From: Synchiropus splendidus | Lineage: Eukaryota > Chordata > Actinopteri > Syngnathiformes > Callionymidae | Assembly: GCF_027744825.2 (NCBI RefSeq) | Contig: NC_071345.1 | Location: forward strand, 12,664,501 to 12,728,500 | DNA length: 64,000 bases | Reading direction: 5' to 3' | Shown: in pieces, positions 49,401 to 60,285 of the stretch | Layout of the letters: each line of letters begins with the position of its first letter | Numbering within the stretch: position 1 is the stretch's first letter | Made by a program: the position numbers and the translations under genes | The notes under the pieces: model-generated | The model's database searches: none | Told to the model about the DNA's origin: nothing | Seen by the model: the letters and a program-made list of their open reading frames with translations, nothing else

Positions 49401-52400
49401 ACGACAATAGTTTGTTTGTCCACCAGAGGGCACCATGCCACCACCTACCAGCTCAACCCAAGCTCCCTCCCATGTTTTAACCAAACTTAAAACTTCAAAG
49501 ATGATGGAAGCCACCTCTCAACTTCAGCCTGCTCTTCATGTGATCATTTCTTCATCTTACCCTTTTGTCTAGAGTAGCCATGAACCATCTGACCAAGGCC
49601 GATCCCGTGCTTAAACTGAGGATACACAGTGATCCCGTAGGGCTTGTACGGCTCCCCTATAGATGAGTGAGACGGAGGTTGGAGTGAGTCACTTGGGAGG
49701 GACTTGAACAGCAGGAGTTTGTGGCTCTTAATTTGGAAACTTTCCAACCTTCAATGATGAGACTTGTGGTGTTTCTGTCGGTTGTTTCGAAGCGAAGTTT
49801 GGAATGTTTTTTTTCTTCCAACAAAGGTCTCCATTCCACGACAAAACCGGTGAGAGTGGACAACTCTTTGCTTTCCCAAGTGACCAGGATGGAGGAGTTG
49901 CCAAGTGAAGAAGCTTTTAAATTCAGTATTACAGCAGGTCCTGAAGGAACAATGATGCCACATTGTTTTCTACTTCAATTTAATCTAAATACATTTTAAA
50001 TACATTGATAGGAAGCTCAAAGTGAGAAGTAAAATTATCTGTACAACAACTCGGGTATAAATCAAATACATTTTATTATAATTTAAGCACTAACAATGGT
50101 CACTTCTTATGGTTAATACTTAAAAAAAAATGTAATTCAAAATAGGTGTGGCCCCTGCCTGTGTTTTGCTGGTCTTCAAGAGGACAGCGAAGGAATGTTT
50201 CAGACAGATATCTAACACTTTTCACTTATTCCATACTTTTAAAATTATTAATTTTTAAATTCCCTATATAAATAAAAACAAAACAAAACAAAAGTCTAAT
50301 AATAATACGGTCTCTTTCTCTTTGCTTGATGGTGTCCTCACAACTGTGTTCGTAAATAATGTGGACCGCTTTTATCATGTCTATGAAGTATGTTGCATTA
50401 ATGTGTTGTATAGTCGACATAACATAGAGAGGTGTTACCTTTTGGTTGCTGAATCCAGACTACACTGGGCGAGGACCTTCCTGCTGCATTCACTGCAGTC
50501 AGATACAGTTTCCTCACTCTCACAGGAAGTTGAAAGGTACAAAAGCTCCCCGACGTGAAGCACAACCTCTCCCTTACGCCCGCAACTTTATGTTGTGATA
50601 CGATATATGACACGTTTCTTCCATTGGCACGGAATTGTTTTGATGGCTGAGACAGAAGAGAAGCCAGCATTTAAACAGCCTCACAGAGTGATAACAGGAA
50701 GCGTGTCACCTAGTGACAGGTGTCAAGCCACATGTGTGATGTGTGTACCTTCCAAAACAAATGCACGTCGAGTTGTTTGTGCATGTGATCCCCCGTTAAC
50801 CTCATCCAGGAGTCTATGTGTCCAGTGGGAGCTGAAACAGAAAGAGACAGCTGTCAACTCTGCCGCTTGTCAAAAAGCACTTTCTCTTTTCACTCCTTAG
50901 AAACTTTTTCTCTGCGAGGCAGGTCGATGGATTCGCTGCCAGAGAGTGCAGCAAAAACTCAATACATCAATTCATCTTCTACTCAGAGGCAAAGTAATGG
51001 GAGCTGTTGAACATGACATCAGCATATATTGAAAGAGCAGGAACTGGAAGAAAAGGTGATAGATTTGAAAATGTTTGGGCATTGATCTACCGCTTTCCAA
51101 GGTGACTGCGGATCGGCTGCCGCTCCATTCACTCCAGGGGCTGAGTTGGTATCGGACTCTGATCTGAGCAAAGTACTCGGTACCGTGCTTGAGCCGACAC
51201 TGCTCCACTGCTTTCTTTGGCCTGGCTTTGCCCACTAATATCTGGGTTTTGGAGGACACAGGAATTAATTTGTTTTCAACAAAGAAATGGCAATTTTCTC
51301 TCTCACTGGCGCGTGGGTCCATTCGCTGCTCTCAGCTGGCTTCATTCTGACTTCCAGGGTCAGGAACAAATCCTTCATCCACTTTTGGTGGGGGGATAAA
51401 GCCCAGGTCAGGCTCAGGCAACCGAAGCGTTTAGGCATCGAATGAAGTCGCAGAATGCTTGGTTGGTCGAACTTGGCTATAGGAACAAATAAACCATAGA
51501 TTAAAAATATATACTCATTTCATTTCATGCTTTACATCCATTGGAAGATATAAATGGCACAAATACAAATCCAGCAAATACTGACTAAATGTGGCCACTC
51601 TCACGAAATCTCACAAAAGGCACATGTTCAGCACTGCTACTCATTGGCTTTACCTATGTTTTGCTTCATTATAAACGATTAAAATGCGTGAAAATATCCT
51701 TATGATCTACCACTAAAAGGGACGATCTTAAAATTACATAGATCAATAGGTCTAGATCACTTTCCATGTCTCACGATCATGTCTTTGGCAGCTACTCCTG
51801 AGACTATACATTGGATAAGTGGGAAACTGATGCACTAAATTGGATTATATCTTATTTCAATAACATATCACTGAATTGTTTCATGAAACAGTGTCCAGTA
51901 ACATTTTCACTCCCAGGGCGTAATATACAAGTAACAATTGGACGTAAGTGGAATGCCATTCAAAACAGCCGAGGCGAGGGTTATAGGTACTACTGTAGTG
52001 CTAGATCACTGTGTGAGAGTGAGATGCTGGGATACTGTCGTACGTGTTGCCGGGCCGCTACCTGCTGCGGTGCCAGACATTGAATAAAAAAAAAAATGAG
52101 TCAAGTCAAGCAGGTCGTAAGTCGGATGTTAAAGTGGACTATAGTGTCCTATACTGACGCCAAAAGCAGCCTTCAGAGTAGCATGCTGACGCATTAAGTT
52201 TTCAAATGAAGTACATGTTCTGCCTTTCACGGTAGCATAGTAAGCCATGTTAGGTAAGCCATGGGATGGCGCTCCATTCAGTCTGCCAGTAACAACGTGT
52301 CAATTTGTATTTAAAGCCCATGAAACGCCAACACGTTTTAGTCACATTCTCTTGCCCACTGTCACTAAGAAGGAGAGCCTCATGAGGACTTAAAAATAAC

Positions 52401-54109
52401 AACTGACAACCACTATGATAGACTGAAGACAGCTTCCGTCCCTTTGCCGCTCGCATGCGATCCATACCCTCTTCCTAGAAAGCAGCATGGGAAGGAAAAC
52501 ATTCTTACAGTCCATCGAAATGCCTATGCTTGGCATGCAACGCAGAAAGCTACCATCGTCGGCAGTATAGGACGCGAAAGTCCACGTTCCCAACGTCAAC
52601 ATATTACCATGTTTTCAAGGATCAGTCGATGGCACCTTCAGTTTAAAAACAATGCTCAATGCTGGAGTAGCAAAGCAGAGAGCGCCACCTGTAGGCCTGG
52701 GAAAATGAAGTTGGTGTTCCACAAAACCCCGACAGCCTCTCAATAATTTGTAGTATGTCAAATATTCACTTCTGAATGTCCATGTAGGCGGTTGGAGAGT
52801 TGGCCCTCCTGATCACCTACAGTGGGGATATTGACAATTCACTCTCTGCGTTGGTGGAGCGCGTCAAATGAACAGCTTGGCTGATCAATAACCCCATAAG
52901 CGATTTGACGAAGCCTCCATTTTAACTGAGAAGCGTAACACACTTATACAGAGCAAATCTTAAACCTATTTTTCAATCAATAAATAGTCTTTTTCAATAA
53001 TTACCTGCACTGACAGGCTCCAGAGTGACGTTATCGGACCTGGCCTCTCCAAGTTCGTTCACACCTCTGACAAAGATTTGGATTTCAGCAAATAGGACAA
53101 AGTCTGTTCTGGGGATGACGTAGCGCTGCACCCCTGGTTGAAGCGTGTAATTGTGGCTTTCATTGGTGTCCCTGAAAACAAGAAGTGTTGGTGTTGGTTG
53201 GATGGGAGATGCGACGATGATGTTTTGTTTACCCGATCCATGTGTGGAGGTAGTACTGGGTGGGCAGGTGGGTCTCCTGTCGACCGTTGTCCCAGTGACA
53301 GGTCAGCGTATTAGGGGTGGTGAGGTTTGTCTGACAGCTCAGGTTTTGGGGTGCGGATGGCGGATCTAGGGAGAAAGATTGACATTCATGGCGCACATTT
53401 AAAGATAAGGAATTCTTCTAATGATTTTGCACTCACGCATTAGTTAGCTCTTTCAGGACTTAAAAACAACATAAAAACTTGAATTGTATCTTTCAATATG
53501 GTACGACATTGTTATTACCATTTTAATAAAACATACAAGAACATATGATGATGGTATTTTCAAAATGCTTCCAGCACCACAATATTAAACACATTCAATT
53601 ATTTTTGCTTGGTGTAACATGAAGATGCCACAGAAGAAGTCTCACATCCAGCTCTGATCACCACTCCTCCGAGGATCATTGGGGCTGACGCTTGAAGACT
53701 GCAGGTGAGGAAGGCCTTGGTGTGATTGAAGCTCCGAATATTGACCTCTGAAACTTCCGCTCCATTCTCTGTCCGCACAGAGCTGTCGGGGAGTGAGCGA
53801 TTACCGAGGCGCCACTGTATGTGGCCCGTTTGTCCGCTAACCAGGGGGCAGCCATCTTTGATGACACAAATGGCAGTGACAGGAGACCCCAGAAGAACCA
53901 GGGAGTTGTTTGTCCAAACTGTTGCACATGGCTCCGTTCCATTGTCAAACACTCTCGCTAGATGGATGGGTACATCATTGATTTTATTAATTTGAATGCA
54001 TAACAACATCTATCTCTGTGGTTCAGTACAGTGTTATGATGTGTATATTACCTTTTCCTGCCTCACACACCCCCAAAACGACAGTGACGGCGATCAATAC
54101 GGCTCTCAT
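46456..54109 (-). CDS. csf3r: Granulocyte colony-stimulating factor receptor (CSF3R)
   Basis: The fifteen coding exons are 54052-54109, 53646-53957, 53233-53365, 53005-53171, 51307-51476, 51091-51241, 50749-50831, 50439-50646, 49749-49940, 49561-49656, 49061-49207, 48853-48993, 48681-48777, 47384-47462 and 46456-46908. They total 2487 nt, or 828 aa (human 836), all in phase. Order of parts: signal peptide (1-17); Ig-like domain (20-123); cytokine-receptor homology region (about 124-330) with an intact WSEWS at 316-320; three fibronectin type III domains (about 331-618); one transmembrane helix (624-643); box 1 LWPAVPDP (657-664), matching human LWPSVPDP; and a 150-residue final exon ending FPLLQALVINETENDF. 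It is the class I cytokine receptor for G-CSF, signalling through JAK/STAT to drive neutrophil production. The tail has only Tyr693, Tyr737 and Tyr758. The start codon follows an acceptor, so exon 1 is non-coding and was not located. Confidence 0.95.
47676..48261. mobile_element. hAT-like non-autonomous element in csf3r intron
   Basis: The left end 'ttagtggtgggactttaac' and the right end 'ttgaaccccacctctaaa' are imperfect inverted repeats. Just inside them, 'acgattaattaatta' and 'gagattaattaatcac' mirror each other. The interior has no ORF but contains a perfect 14-bp stem (47840-47879). It lies between the transmembrane and box 1 exons of csf3r and largely explains that long intron. Confidence 0.6.
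48346..48570. mobile_element. MITE family A copy 6, with an adjacent CTCF-like box
   Basis: 'acagtgatggtcgcatgagg' with 'atcatgaaacagta' forms the left end, and a second 'gatgaaacactgtcc' follows. CCACTAGACGGC at 48418-48429 differs from the CTCF core consensus at one position. CCACTAGATGGC at 48303-48314, just outside, fits exactly. The right end is degraded. It lies in the same csf3r intron as the hAT-like element. Confidence 0.55.
49420..49431 (+). promoter_or_regulatory. Strong CTCF-like motif in csf3r intron
   Basis: CCACCAGAGGGC, with flanks 'tgt' and 'acc', is a near-ideal CTCF core. It lies in the intron between the tenth and eleventh coding exons and is not inside a recognisable repeat. 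Confidence 0.45.
51900..52135. mobile_element. Unclassified repeat, shared with the right edge of the window
   Basis: 'attggacgtaagtggaatgc' followed by 'cattcaaaacagccgagg' recurs, diverged, at 63950-64000, and 'ggtcgtaagtcgga' near 52113 recurs near 63943. Two related copies in one window show an interspersed repeat. I cannot name it. It lies in the csf3r intron between the fourth and fifth coding exons. Confidence 0.5.
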
Positions 54110-55845
54110 GGCACCTGTCAGACAAGACGTGCAATGTTCCTTTAGTGACGTTTGGTAGGAGTTCTTTGTACTTAACCTCTAAAAAGTTGTATTGACAGCA
54201 ATACACTTGTAAATTTCTCATGAACACACTGTGAAAGGACTGAAGCTTTTTGCTTTCTTAAAATATTTTACCTCTTTATAGTGTTTATAGTGGAACTCCT
54301 ACAAGCTTAATAAGGTTCTTCTTAAGAAAATTTGTCAGCAAAATCAACCTCCAAAACAGCACGTTCTACTATGTCAGAGCAGGAAATGAAGACGTTGTCA
54401 ATGTAGCCATGGTTGAAAGCTTAATAATATAAGAATGAGCGACTCAAACTCACATCAGATTGTTGCACTTGCCGCCAAATATTGGGTGAGAGCTGAATTA
54501 AAAACAGTGTGGAAAAATGGGAGTTCCTTATCAGCCGCTTGCATAAAGGCCTCCATTTCCCTGCGTTCTTTTATAGAATTCCGAGATTACTTCTCACAGG
54601 TAATTGCTTGTGGCTCGGACAAAAGGCTTTAAAAAAAAAAAAAAGGAAGTAGACCAGTAGGGAGCGGAGAGAAAAGCCATTAAATTTAGAGTGCAGTTTG
54701 TCAACAAGTAAAAATACTATCAGCAAAAAAGCATATATATATGTATATATATTTTTTATTTCTTTTTTTTTTCTTGCCTCACTGAGTCACAGTTAAGAGA
54801 GGCATGAGAGCCACCATATGCTTCCTTTCCCGTTGCTGCTGTGGGTTACAAAACCTCCGCACACAGGATTTTGCAACGTCCTAGACACCATTTCTCCTTT
54901 TTTACACTCTGATTGCCTGACTTTCAATGCAATACTTGTGAATATATAGACAGGAAGACTGATTAAAATGCCCGTCTCTATTTTGTTATAAAGCTGAAAT
55001 GTATGTATGACACAATGGCACAGGTAAACAGCATAATTTCTTTTTATCCAACGAAAATGTTCCACCTCTCACACTCATATTTCATGCCACCAAGACATTC
55101 AACTGAGCTGAACCTGCTATGAGTTTTGGAAAGACAGCTTTCATTGCATCCAGTGTTTAAGAGGAACTTCCTAAACTAGTTGCAATATTGTTATTAGTGG
55201 GTTTTTCTTTTTTTTTTTTTTTTTTGCAACCTTGAAGATTGGTTGGAAGGTTGTACTGACTTGTCACTCACAAAGTTATTGATAATGTTTATAGACAACT
55301 GCTCCACACTGACAGCCAAAAAGACCACACCACTGTAATGCATTGAATGTGCACAAATACAAGCTTTTATTGGTTAACAACAAACCCTGCATCATTCAAA
55401 TATTGCAATAAAAATAAAATAGTTAAATAACTGAAGGTCAAACCAGAAATATGTGGCTATATGCCACATACGGCACAGAATAAAAAAGACATTTCAGCAT
55501 GTTGCTCATGCGAAATTGAACTTTAGGGATTATCCTTCATTTAAATGGTCTTCAACTGAGCATTTTCATATTCCCATTTTTTCTATTTATTGGCACCACT
55601 TTATACTTTGAAGTCAGTTGTAGTTGTAATATGTCAACTCACTTCATTTGTGGAATTATTGAAAACCTTTTGAATTTTCACATATAATATTCATTTATTA
55701 TTTAAGACTTAAATGTATTAGATTTAATGTAAATCTTAAATTAAAACTTTATAAGACATCTACTATATAATCTTGAAAGCCTAAAAATGATCTGATTCAA
55801 AGTGACACTTTATAAAAACTTATAGAAATTTATAATACATGGAAA

Positions 55846-55932
55846 AGTCATACTCTTATAGCCCATCACGATGAAGGGCTTGAAGGGCTATAGGAGTATG
55901 ACTGAATACAAAAAAACATTTTTGTATTCAGT
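55846..55932. repeat. Two consecutive hairpins
   Basis: 'agtcatactcttatagccc' (55846-55864) pairs with 'gggctataggagtatgact' (55885-55903), a 19-bp stem with one mismatch. 'actgaatacaaaaa' pairs with 'tttttgtattcagt' (55901-55932), a 14-bp perfect stem that starts on the last bases of the first. Confidence 0.75.
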
Positions 55933-56286
55933 TCTTATAGCTGTTGACAGTTTTAATGGCTGCATAATCTAGCATGGTCACAACAAAGCTCAATATAGCC
56001 AATGACCGTATTTTTCTGAGATGACAAAACCAGTTGAGACCAATTTAGACAGCTTGAATCTGTTGCAATAGTTCCCTGACCTTGAGTCAAGTGACTGTTG
56101 CTCCAGTGTTCTACGACAGTCTCCAAAAAGATGGACAGTCAGCAGTTTCAGATCCTCTTTTCCAGCGGTAACAAATTTTGATCCATTTTTCAACTTCAAC
56201 CTGATTCTCTTTGACCAATTACAAAGTCATTACACAAAGTAGAGAAGAGAATGGTGAATTGCAAATGACGACGTTTTCTATTTCAG

Positions 56287-56517
56287 GCTGGCTCGAGCAC
56301 CACGACGAGCGGCGCAGAAGGCTCAGTGCTTGATGTGAAGATAAAGCGGGAGAGATCAGACTCACCACAGCTGCTGAAGCAGACCCAGATAGACGACAAA
56401 CGCTGTCATCAGCCCTGATGGTGGCAGGTGACGGTGTTTGGCTCAAAGACACTCACAGCGGAGGACAAGCTAAAGTACAGACAGAAGAACGAGCGGCACA
56501 ACAAGCTGACGAAGTAA
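56287..56517 (+). pseudogene. Coding-like remnant with one in-frame stop
   Basis: A good 3' splice site, 'ttttctatttcag', is followed by a frame reading AGSSTTTSGAEGSVLDVKIK and continuing with RERSDSPQLLKQTQ to TGA at 56416-56418. The same frame then reopens as TVFGSKTLTAEDKLKYRQKN to TAA at 56515-56517. The charged composition, with an IKRE SUMO-type motif, looks like protein rather than chance. I do not recognise the parent. It may be a last exon, a decayed retrocopy, or coincidence. Confidence 0.3.
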
Positions 56518-58607
56518 CATCCTTGTTTTGAATTTGTGAAACAGTTTTTCAGGAAGAAGAAGATGACTCATGGGGCCCAAGTGTGTGGAAGGTGGGGTGA
56601 GGCTTTTGAAGGCGTGCAGTGAGAAACTTGGAGGAGGGAAAACACTTTGAAACTCATCGTGTGATTTAGGAGCAGTTTCCTACATTCGGATGTGGCTGTG
56701 GACCAAATGTATTAAAATGTTTTTTCAAATTACTTGTTTAAAGATGTTAAATTCACACCTATAAGAATGTTACTTGATCACAAAAAAGAAATACTAAATC
56801 AATTCTCAGTCGGTTTTTCAGGTAATAAAACAAGCTGAGAAAGAATCTATATCTTCCAATGATGTGTAATTTCCAGACTATAAGTCTCTACTTTTTTCTC
56901 CGGCGGTTTATACAACAGCGCGGCTAATATATGGATTTTTACAGGCTGAAATCTGATTTGTTCACAGGCAATGAAATCGATGAAATCACATGCTTTTTAT
57001 TTACCTTAAAACACTCAACACTCTGTGCTGTTTTCACCCGCGTGTCCACAGCTCCTTCAATAGAGTTGATCTCCTGTGAGGTCTGGAATCAAGAAGCAGC
57101 CGCTGAGACCGGCAGTGGTGTCGGAACTTTGGGCACGCGGGCGAAAACAACACATTTTGAAGGTTTGAATGTGAACAAAACATGAGTTGTGAGACGCTGT
57201 CTCGAGACAAAGTGCGCTCGGCTCAAAAGTCCGACGTGAACACAAATTAGTTGGGTTTTTGCCGCTGACTTGATCCCGGCTGGAGAGCTGCACCTTGTCT
57301 ATTGAGAGAGCAGCATGGATAAATCAAGATACTCCGTATTACGCAGCTTGGACCCCGTTTTCAAAACTAGTTTTGAAACACGTGTAAATGTGAGTGTTTA
57401 GGGTGCTTTTGTTAGCGGTCTGTGCGTTGTCTGTTGTTGTATTTTATTTTGAAGAAACTATGTTGGTTTCTGCTTGATGAAGACGAAAGAACGTATGTTT
57501 CCAGTCATCCATTTTTGTTATGATATTTTTTACTCCGCAAAGAAGAATTGCTGTTGATAATCCAAGTCTGCCGTTGATGTGAAGGCGACCAAAGTGGTTT
57601 GTTTGTCTATATTTTGCGATATATTTCTGTGACAATTGAAGTTATTCTTTCACCGAACTAATGCTAATGACTGTGTCTATTCAGTTCTACAGTGGCAATA
57701 AACATCAGTAAAGACGCTGAAGACTCTATTCATTCAATCGATGGCATAAAGTGTTTTTAAGATGGTGCAGCACTGACCTGTCTACAGTGCAGACAGCACC
57801 ACTGAACCTGCAGCTTATAGACTGGTGTGGCTCCTGTTTGAACAAGATCTATTTTCCTTCTAAAATTGACGGTAATTCTTTTCTTCATCCCGATCATCTC
57901 ACTGTCGACTCTGTGCTTGTCGCTACAGTTATTTCAACATGACTCTGAGCTTCACATTGACCCCTAGAGGGCACTTGAAAGCACTTGTTATATTACATTT
58001 ATTGGATTATGAAACGGTGAAATGATTTTCTCAAAGCTTCGTCTCCAGTGACGCGCAAGTGGCGCTCACCCACTCGACTTTGAATCTAACAGCTGCGTCC
58101 GTGTTCGGCCATTCTGCCGTCTTGAAACACATAATAGAAGCTAACCGTTCATCAAAAGGGCGCTGGAGGATAATGAAACACTCGGTGGTCGGCTTTTCAG
58201 CCGAAAGAGTCGGCGGGAGAGCGAAGACTCAGCGACTAATTAAAAATACATTAACTGGTTATCATGCGTTGGACTTTCTTCGCTTGATCTTTTTCGACGC
58301 TAATCAGCAGCAATGGAACAAGAGCTTCACTTCCACTGAGTGTTACACGCTACATTCCAGTGAGCAGAGAAATTAGCTGGAAGCCCCTGAAGCTACGTTC
58401 AACTGCTGAAGCTTCGTTAGGTTTCATTTCGGCCCCGTGCTTAATAGAATGTTGTCTCCGCTCCAGATTCTTATTCACATCTTGGATGTGACCAACCTCG
58501 CATTAGTCTCTGCTGGAGATATCCGCTAGTAGCGCGCAGCTTTTACCATGTACTGTAGTTAGCTGCAGTCATGACCACAGTCATCACTGCTTCAGCTAAA
58601 CATATAT

Positions 58608-58946
58608 CCTTCTCAAATAGTGGAGCAATGCCAGTGGGGGACCATTTGACCTTGTGGAACATTTTACATTATAGTTGCACATCCAGTTTTTTAAATTTCA
58701 GACAAACCAGACTTTAAGTCTTTTCTGTTTGAGACAAAGACAATGTTAATACAGTTATTCTTTATTGGAAGGTGATTGGAAATTCTTTTTTCTTTTCTAT
58801 AATGTTAACAGGGATACAATGTTATGCAGAGGTGAACTTATTATAATTTTGCAATAATACTATTTACAGAGGCGGCGGAGAGTTGGGGGCACGAAATATT
58901 TATTTCTTCCTGGGGGGGTGCAACAGAAAATATTGAGAAGCACTGG
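58608..58946. mobile_element. hAT-like non-autonomous element, copy A
   Basis: It begins 'ccttctcaaatagtgg' and ends 'attgagaagcactgg', with short inverted ends of the CAGTG-TTCTCAA type seen in hAT elements. A 13-bp direct repeat 'gctaaacatatat' borders it exactly on both sides (58595-58607 and 58947-58959). It has no ORF and its interior is closely related to copy B. Confidence 0.65.
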
Positions 58947-59018
58947 GCTAAACATATATGTTGACATCTAAAAATATCTGGGTTTGATGCAAGACTGAAG
59001 ACAGTAGTTACACCAGTC

Positions 59019-59398
59019 CTTCCCAAATAGTGGGGCAGGCCTCCCTGGGAGGGGCGCGTGTGACCGCGGAACATTTTTTGCCATACTAGAATAAAGTGTA
59101 ATTGCACGTCCACGCATGACTTTTGTTTTTTAATTTCAGGCAAATAGGTGAAGATTAAGTCTTTTCTGTTACAGACAAAAACATTGTTAATAAAGTTATT
59201 CTTTATTGGAAATTAATCTTTATTACTTTCTTTTTTCTTTTCTTTAATGTTAACAAGGATACAATGTTATGCAAAGGTGTACTGTAAGAATTTTACAGAC
59301 AAATGATACTATTTACAGAGGCGGCGGAGAGTTGTGGGGCACGAAACGTTTACTTCTTCCTGAGCGGGACGCAACATAAAATAATTGAGAAGCACTCA
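59019..59398. mobile_element. hAT-like non-autonomous element, copy B
   Basis: It shares with copy A, in the same order and orientation, 'gttattctttattgga', 'ggatacaatgttatgca' and 'actatttacagaggcggcgg', and likewise ends 'attgagaagcact'. The two copies lie only about 70 bp apart. It has no ORF. Confidence 0.65.
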
Positions 59399-60069
59399 GT
59401 TGTACCAACGTGTAATCACAGGCAATTTTTTTCCCTTCTTTTATTGCTCACTCTCATTAAAAACTCACTCTTAATAGGCCTTTGATGTTTGACTATTAGT
59501 TGTGGGGCTGGTGCCGTGCAACATTTACTTTTCCTGACTCCTGATGATGATGTGAGTTCAGCCAAAGATTTACTTTTTAGTTAATATAATTAAATGCAAT
59601 GACACATTTATATCAGCAAAAACAAACTTTTGCTTATTGCAGCTTAAAGGACGAACAGTACCTGATTGGCTGCTGCGTGCGGGTTATTATTTTAATTCAC
59701 CAAAGCAGAAAACTTGGGATTGACTTTTATGTTAATTTTATGTTAATTGACCGTTCATCAGTAAATGTGATTTCCTCTGCTTGCAAGATCCGCACCGGCT
59801 ACTTCCTGTTCATCAGACATTTGAATGCTTCCTGCTCGGGCTTAACTGCGGCGTGTGTCTGCCAGTCACAGAAAAAAAGTTACTTTTGTTGATATTTATG
59901 TTTGAAAAACAAAGTTTTAGGGCATAAATTCAGAGTTTCATTTCACAAAGAAACAAAGCTTAAGGTGAGTCAGGGCATCGAGAATCACCCAGCTACTGTA
60001 GGCTCTGACGCCTTCATTGACACTGCTATCACACTTCATGAGAGCCTTGAATATAGGCCGGGGAGCCAG

Positions 60070-60285
60070 TCGTGATGGGTAGCAGAGGTATTATGAAACA
60101 GTCTGGCAAGGTTGATGAGACAGTGTCCTCATTTTTGGAGGACCCAAGATGGCGCTTCTACTTTAGAAATGATGAGAGGTTTCATTGAATTAATTATTCA
60201 ACTCCTACAATTTTGCAGCAGACAGTGCCATCTGGTGGCCTCTGAAAATCAGGACACTGTCTCATGAAACATCAACCCTTCAATA
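60070..60285. mobile_element. MITE family A copy 7
   Basis: The left end 'cgtgatgggtagcagagg' with 'attatgaaacagtc' faces the right end 'aggacactgtctcatgaaac'. The inverted CTCF core GCCATCTGGTGG (60227-60238) is exact on the minus strand, and 'caagatggcgct' lies near the left end. Confidence 0.65.
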
